A stretch of 64,000 bases of DNA from Corynebacterium ciconiae DSM 44920. GTDB lineage: Bacteria; Actinomycetota; Actinomycetes; Mycobacteriales; Mycobacteriaceae. Positions 62,540-64,000 of this stretch are shown one piece after another. The stretch is taken from contig NZ_CP047189.1 of assembly GCF_030440575.1 (NCBI RefSeq), positions 2,520,366 to 2,584,365 of the forward strand. Direction: 5' to 3'. Position 1 is the stretch's first letter, and each line of letters starts with the position of its first letter. The notes below the pieces were generated by a model. It was not told the DNA's origin. It made no database searches and saw only the letters and a list, made by a program, of their open reading frames with translations. The translations under genes and the position numbers were made by a program.

Positions 62540-64000
62540 AGGTCAAACACTCCTTGAAAGTTTGCTGTCATAAGCTCCGCATCACCGAGTAGATGCCGCG
62601 ACCACCGTAGTGATCGAGGCACTGCCGCTCGGCACTGCCATGGAACTCATGAGATGAATTCTTTTTCTTCCCTCTCCCGCCGAGGCGGAAGACGGATGCA
62701 GATCGATGCTTCAGCTTCAGCGAGCGTGGTGGTAGCCCACCGACGAGCCGGCGCTCGGGTCAGCGCACTGTGTCGCAAAAGCATCGTCCACACGCGGCCC
62801 TGCCCACCGCACCACCACGGCTCAACCTCAGGTTGACCCCGCGATGCAGCTGCGTGACCGCAATAGACCTAGACAGAATACGGTATGGCTCCCGCGGATA
62901 ACAAGTTGCCACGCCAATAAGATTCGCAGCGCTAGCTGGGCTAACTTTCATGCGTGTGGTTATAGAGCTGCAACCGTGCTGCAGCTTCGCCCCACCCCTA
63001 AGCACGGCCCCAAAACCTTTAGCTGGGCGCAAATAGTACGGGTGTACTGGTAATTAGATGCATCATGTGCCCTCTCTCATAGCCGCCCACTACCGCCTGG
63101 AAGCACCGACTCACCCTCGAGACCGCGGCCTCGCCACAGCTGCTGCCACCGCGATCCAGCGGGGGGAATATGAGCATTTTTTACCCCTGAAATCCGGTTG
63201 ATGTAATTCCCTCTGCCCTAGGGACTCAAGCGCACGCTGTGATCCTGCGCTGATGCCGCGCCCGCGAATCAAAAGGGCACGTCATCCGCAGCACTCCAAA
63301 TTCGCCTAGAGGACAGGGGAGTGGAGCCGCATAGATAATTACAGCATTGATATTCCTCGCGAGTGTTGGACTGCATCTACCGCCGGCGGGTAACAATGGA
63401 ACACGTGAATAAAACACAGCTGTGAACACCCTGGGGCTGTGGATAACTCTAAAGCTGAACTTGAGACTCCCCTGAGAGCGAACCCTTAACGCAGCTCAGT
63501 AGCCATTTTTTCGGCGATTTAGTTATGCACAGGCTCTCGGCTAGGCTGTGGATAGCTCTTGTGCAGTCACGTTATCCACAGCTGTGGATAACGTTGTGGA
63601 AAACTCTGCATCACCATAGAGTTCGGCCCCGCCGGCTCTGTGCACACCCCGGTGCAATCACATCGTGGTGCATCCACAGCCAGAGGCCGTCTGCAGCCTG
63701 TCTCAACCCGCCCGCGTGGGGGTTATGCACAGGCCTATGGACGGTCGCTGGCGGTGAAAAGAGATAATCGAAGGCGCATGCATCACAGCCAGTGGGCCTC
63801 GAGGTGTTCCACAACCGGTGATTGCAGCTCCGTGCGAGGACCCGCCTGATAGCAGCGGAAACGACCTCCTCGCTGGGAGTATCGCGTCAGCTCTGCAGTG
63901 CAGAGGTGATGCTGATGTGTCGTTTCCGCGCGCCGTCACATGCCGTGGTGGCGTTATGCCCGTGATTGTCCGTCCACCCGTGTAGTAAGGGGTTTTCCCT
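62540..64000. other. Origin region between rpmH and dnaA, no genes
   Basis: Nearly 1.5 kb without a supported gene. The part next to rpmH (62540-63060) holds its promoter region but I see no clear boxes. 63060-63430 has scattered A/T-rich patches (GCATTTTTTACCCC near 63176, ATTACAGCATTGATATTCC near 63339). DnaA boxes fill 63438-63731. From 63735 to the edge I recognise nothing, and dnaA should begin beyond 64000. Confidence 0.7.
63438..63731. promoter_or_regulatory. oriC: oriC DnaA-box array
   Basis: DnaA boxes matching TTWTNCACA: 63438-63446 (minus), 63523-63531 (plus), 63572-63580 (plus), 63583-63591 (minus), 63595-63603 (minus, TTTTCCACA) and 63723-63731 (plus); near matches at 63547-63555 and 63670-63678. 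The pair at 63572/63583 reads TTATCCACAGCTGTGGATAA, the core of a 26-bp perfect palindrome (63569-63594). A T-rich stretch precedes the box at 63523. This matches an rpmH-dnaA origin. Confidence 0.9.

Noticed and set aside
63400..63413. An eighth parS site near the origin (AACACGTGAAT)
   Set aside because: Only the central CACGTGAA matches; the TTT/AAAC arms are missing, so ParB loading is not expected.
63525..63767. Open frames across the origin region
   Set aside because: They run through DnaA boxes and have no ribosome-binding site or conserved sequence.
1..64000. tRNA or rRNA genes
   Set aside because: I looked for T-loop (GTTCGAATCC-like) and rRNA signatures on both strands and saw none, but a dedicated search could still find a divergent tRNA.

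Overview
The window is about 64 kb of G+C-rich actinobacterial chromosome from the left side of a replication origin, most likely a Corynebacterium. Evidence for this is the gene order cca - MutT4-like Nudix - DUF6049 - murJ - sigM - trxB - trxA - cwlM - x - parB - parA - rsmG - yidC - yidD - rnpA - rpmH - DnaA boxes, which is the Mycobacteriales origin layout. Corynebacterium-like points are the fused trpCF, the missing jag gene, many leaderless-looking promoters, and parS sites scattered around the origin. The species cannot be named from the sequence alone. No rRNA, tRNA, CRISPR, insertion sequence or prophage was recognised.

Layout. 1-4.8 kb: partial pspA, a thioredoxin, copper chaperone copZ and copper ATPase copA with a CsoR-type operator, and a FadR-type regulator. 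4.8-8.6 kb: dnaB, rplI, ssb and rpsF on the minus strand; a cluster of DnaA boxes lies in the dnaB-rplI gap. 8.8-13 kb: a gluconate-type permease, the bifunctional penicillin-binding protein ponA and a DUF5318 protein. 13.3-23 kb: inositol-1-phosphate synthase, a MarR regulator with a universal stress protein, an SDR enzyme, trhO, a DUF1846 protein, an aminotransferase and a Nei-type glycosylase. 23-26.9 kb: dhaKLM with a convergent TetR gene, then a VanZ-like protein. 27-31.3 kb: leuS and an SLC1-type symporter. 31.7-34.4 kb: an SdpI-like protein and a CmtR/P1B-type ATPase metal-resistance pair. 34.4-41.6 kb: the complete trp operon behind a Trp-rich leader peptide and attenuator. 41.7-41.9 kb: a promoter-to-terminator unit that may be a small RNA. 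42-45.4 kb: a bile-acid-type transporter, a hypothetical protein, yqgE and cca. 45.5-57.3 kb: the cell-envelope and redox cluster. 57.3-62.5 kb: chromosome segregation (parAB), rsmG and membrane insertion/RNase P genes. 62.5-64 kb: the origin region; dnaA should start to the right of the window.

How it works together. ParA and ParB are encoded here with seven parS sites (30-60 kb), three of them inside the trp operon and one inside a perfect 42-bp palindrome that looks like a shared terminator of two convergent genes. DnaA boxes occur at the origin and again beside dnaB, more than 56 kb away. MurJ with its cytoplasmic pseudokinase, CwlM without its zinc ligands, DUF6049, SigM and the thioredoxin system form an envelope-synthesis and thiol-stress block. 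The most unusual signals are the dnaB-adjacent DnaA-box cluster, the parS-terminator palindrome, the recurrent motif GGCGTCGATAAGC, the 17-bp tandem repeat, and the unit between trpA and the next transporter.
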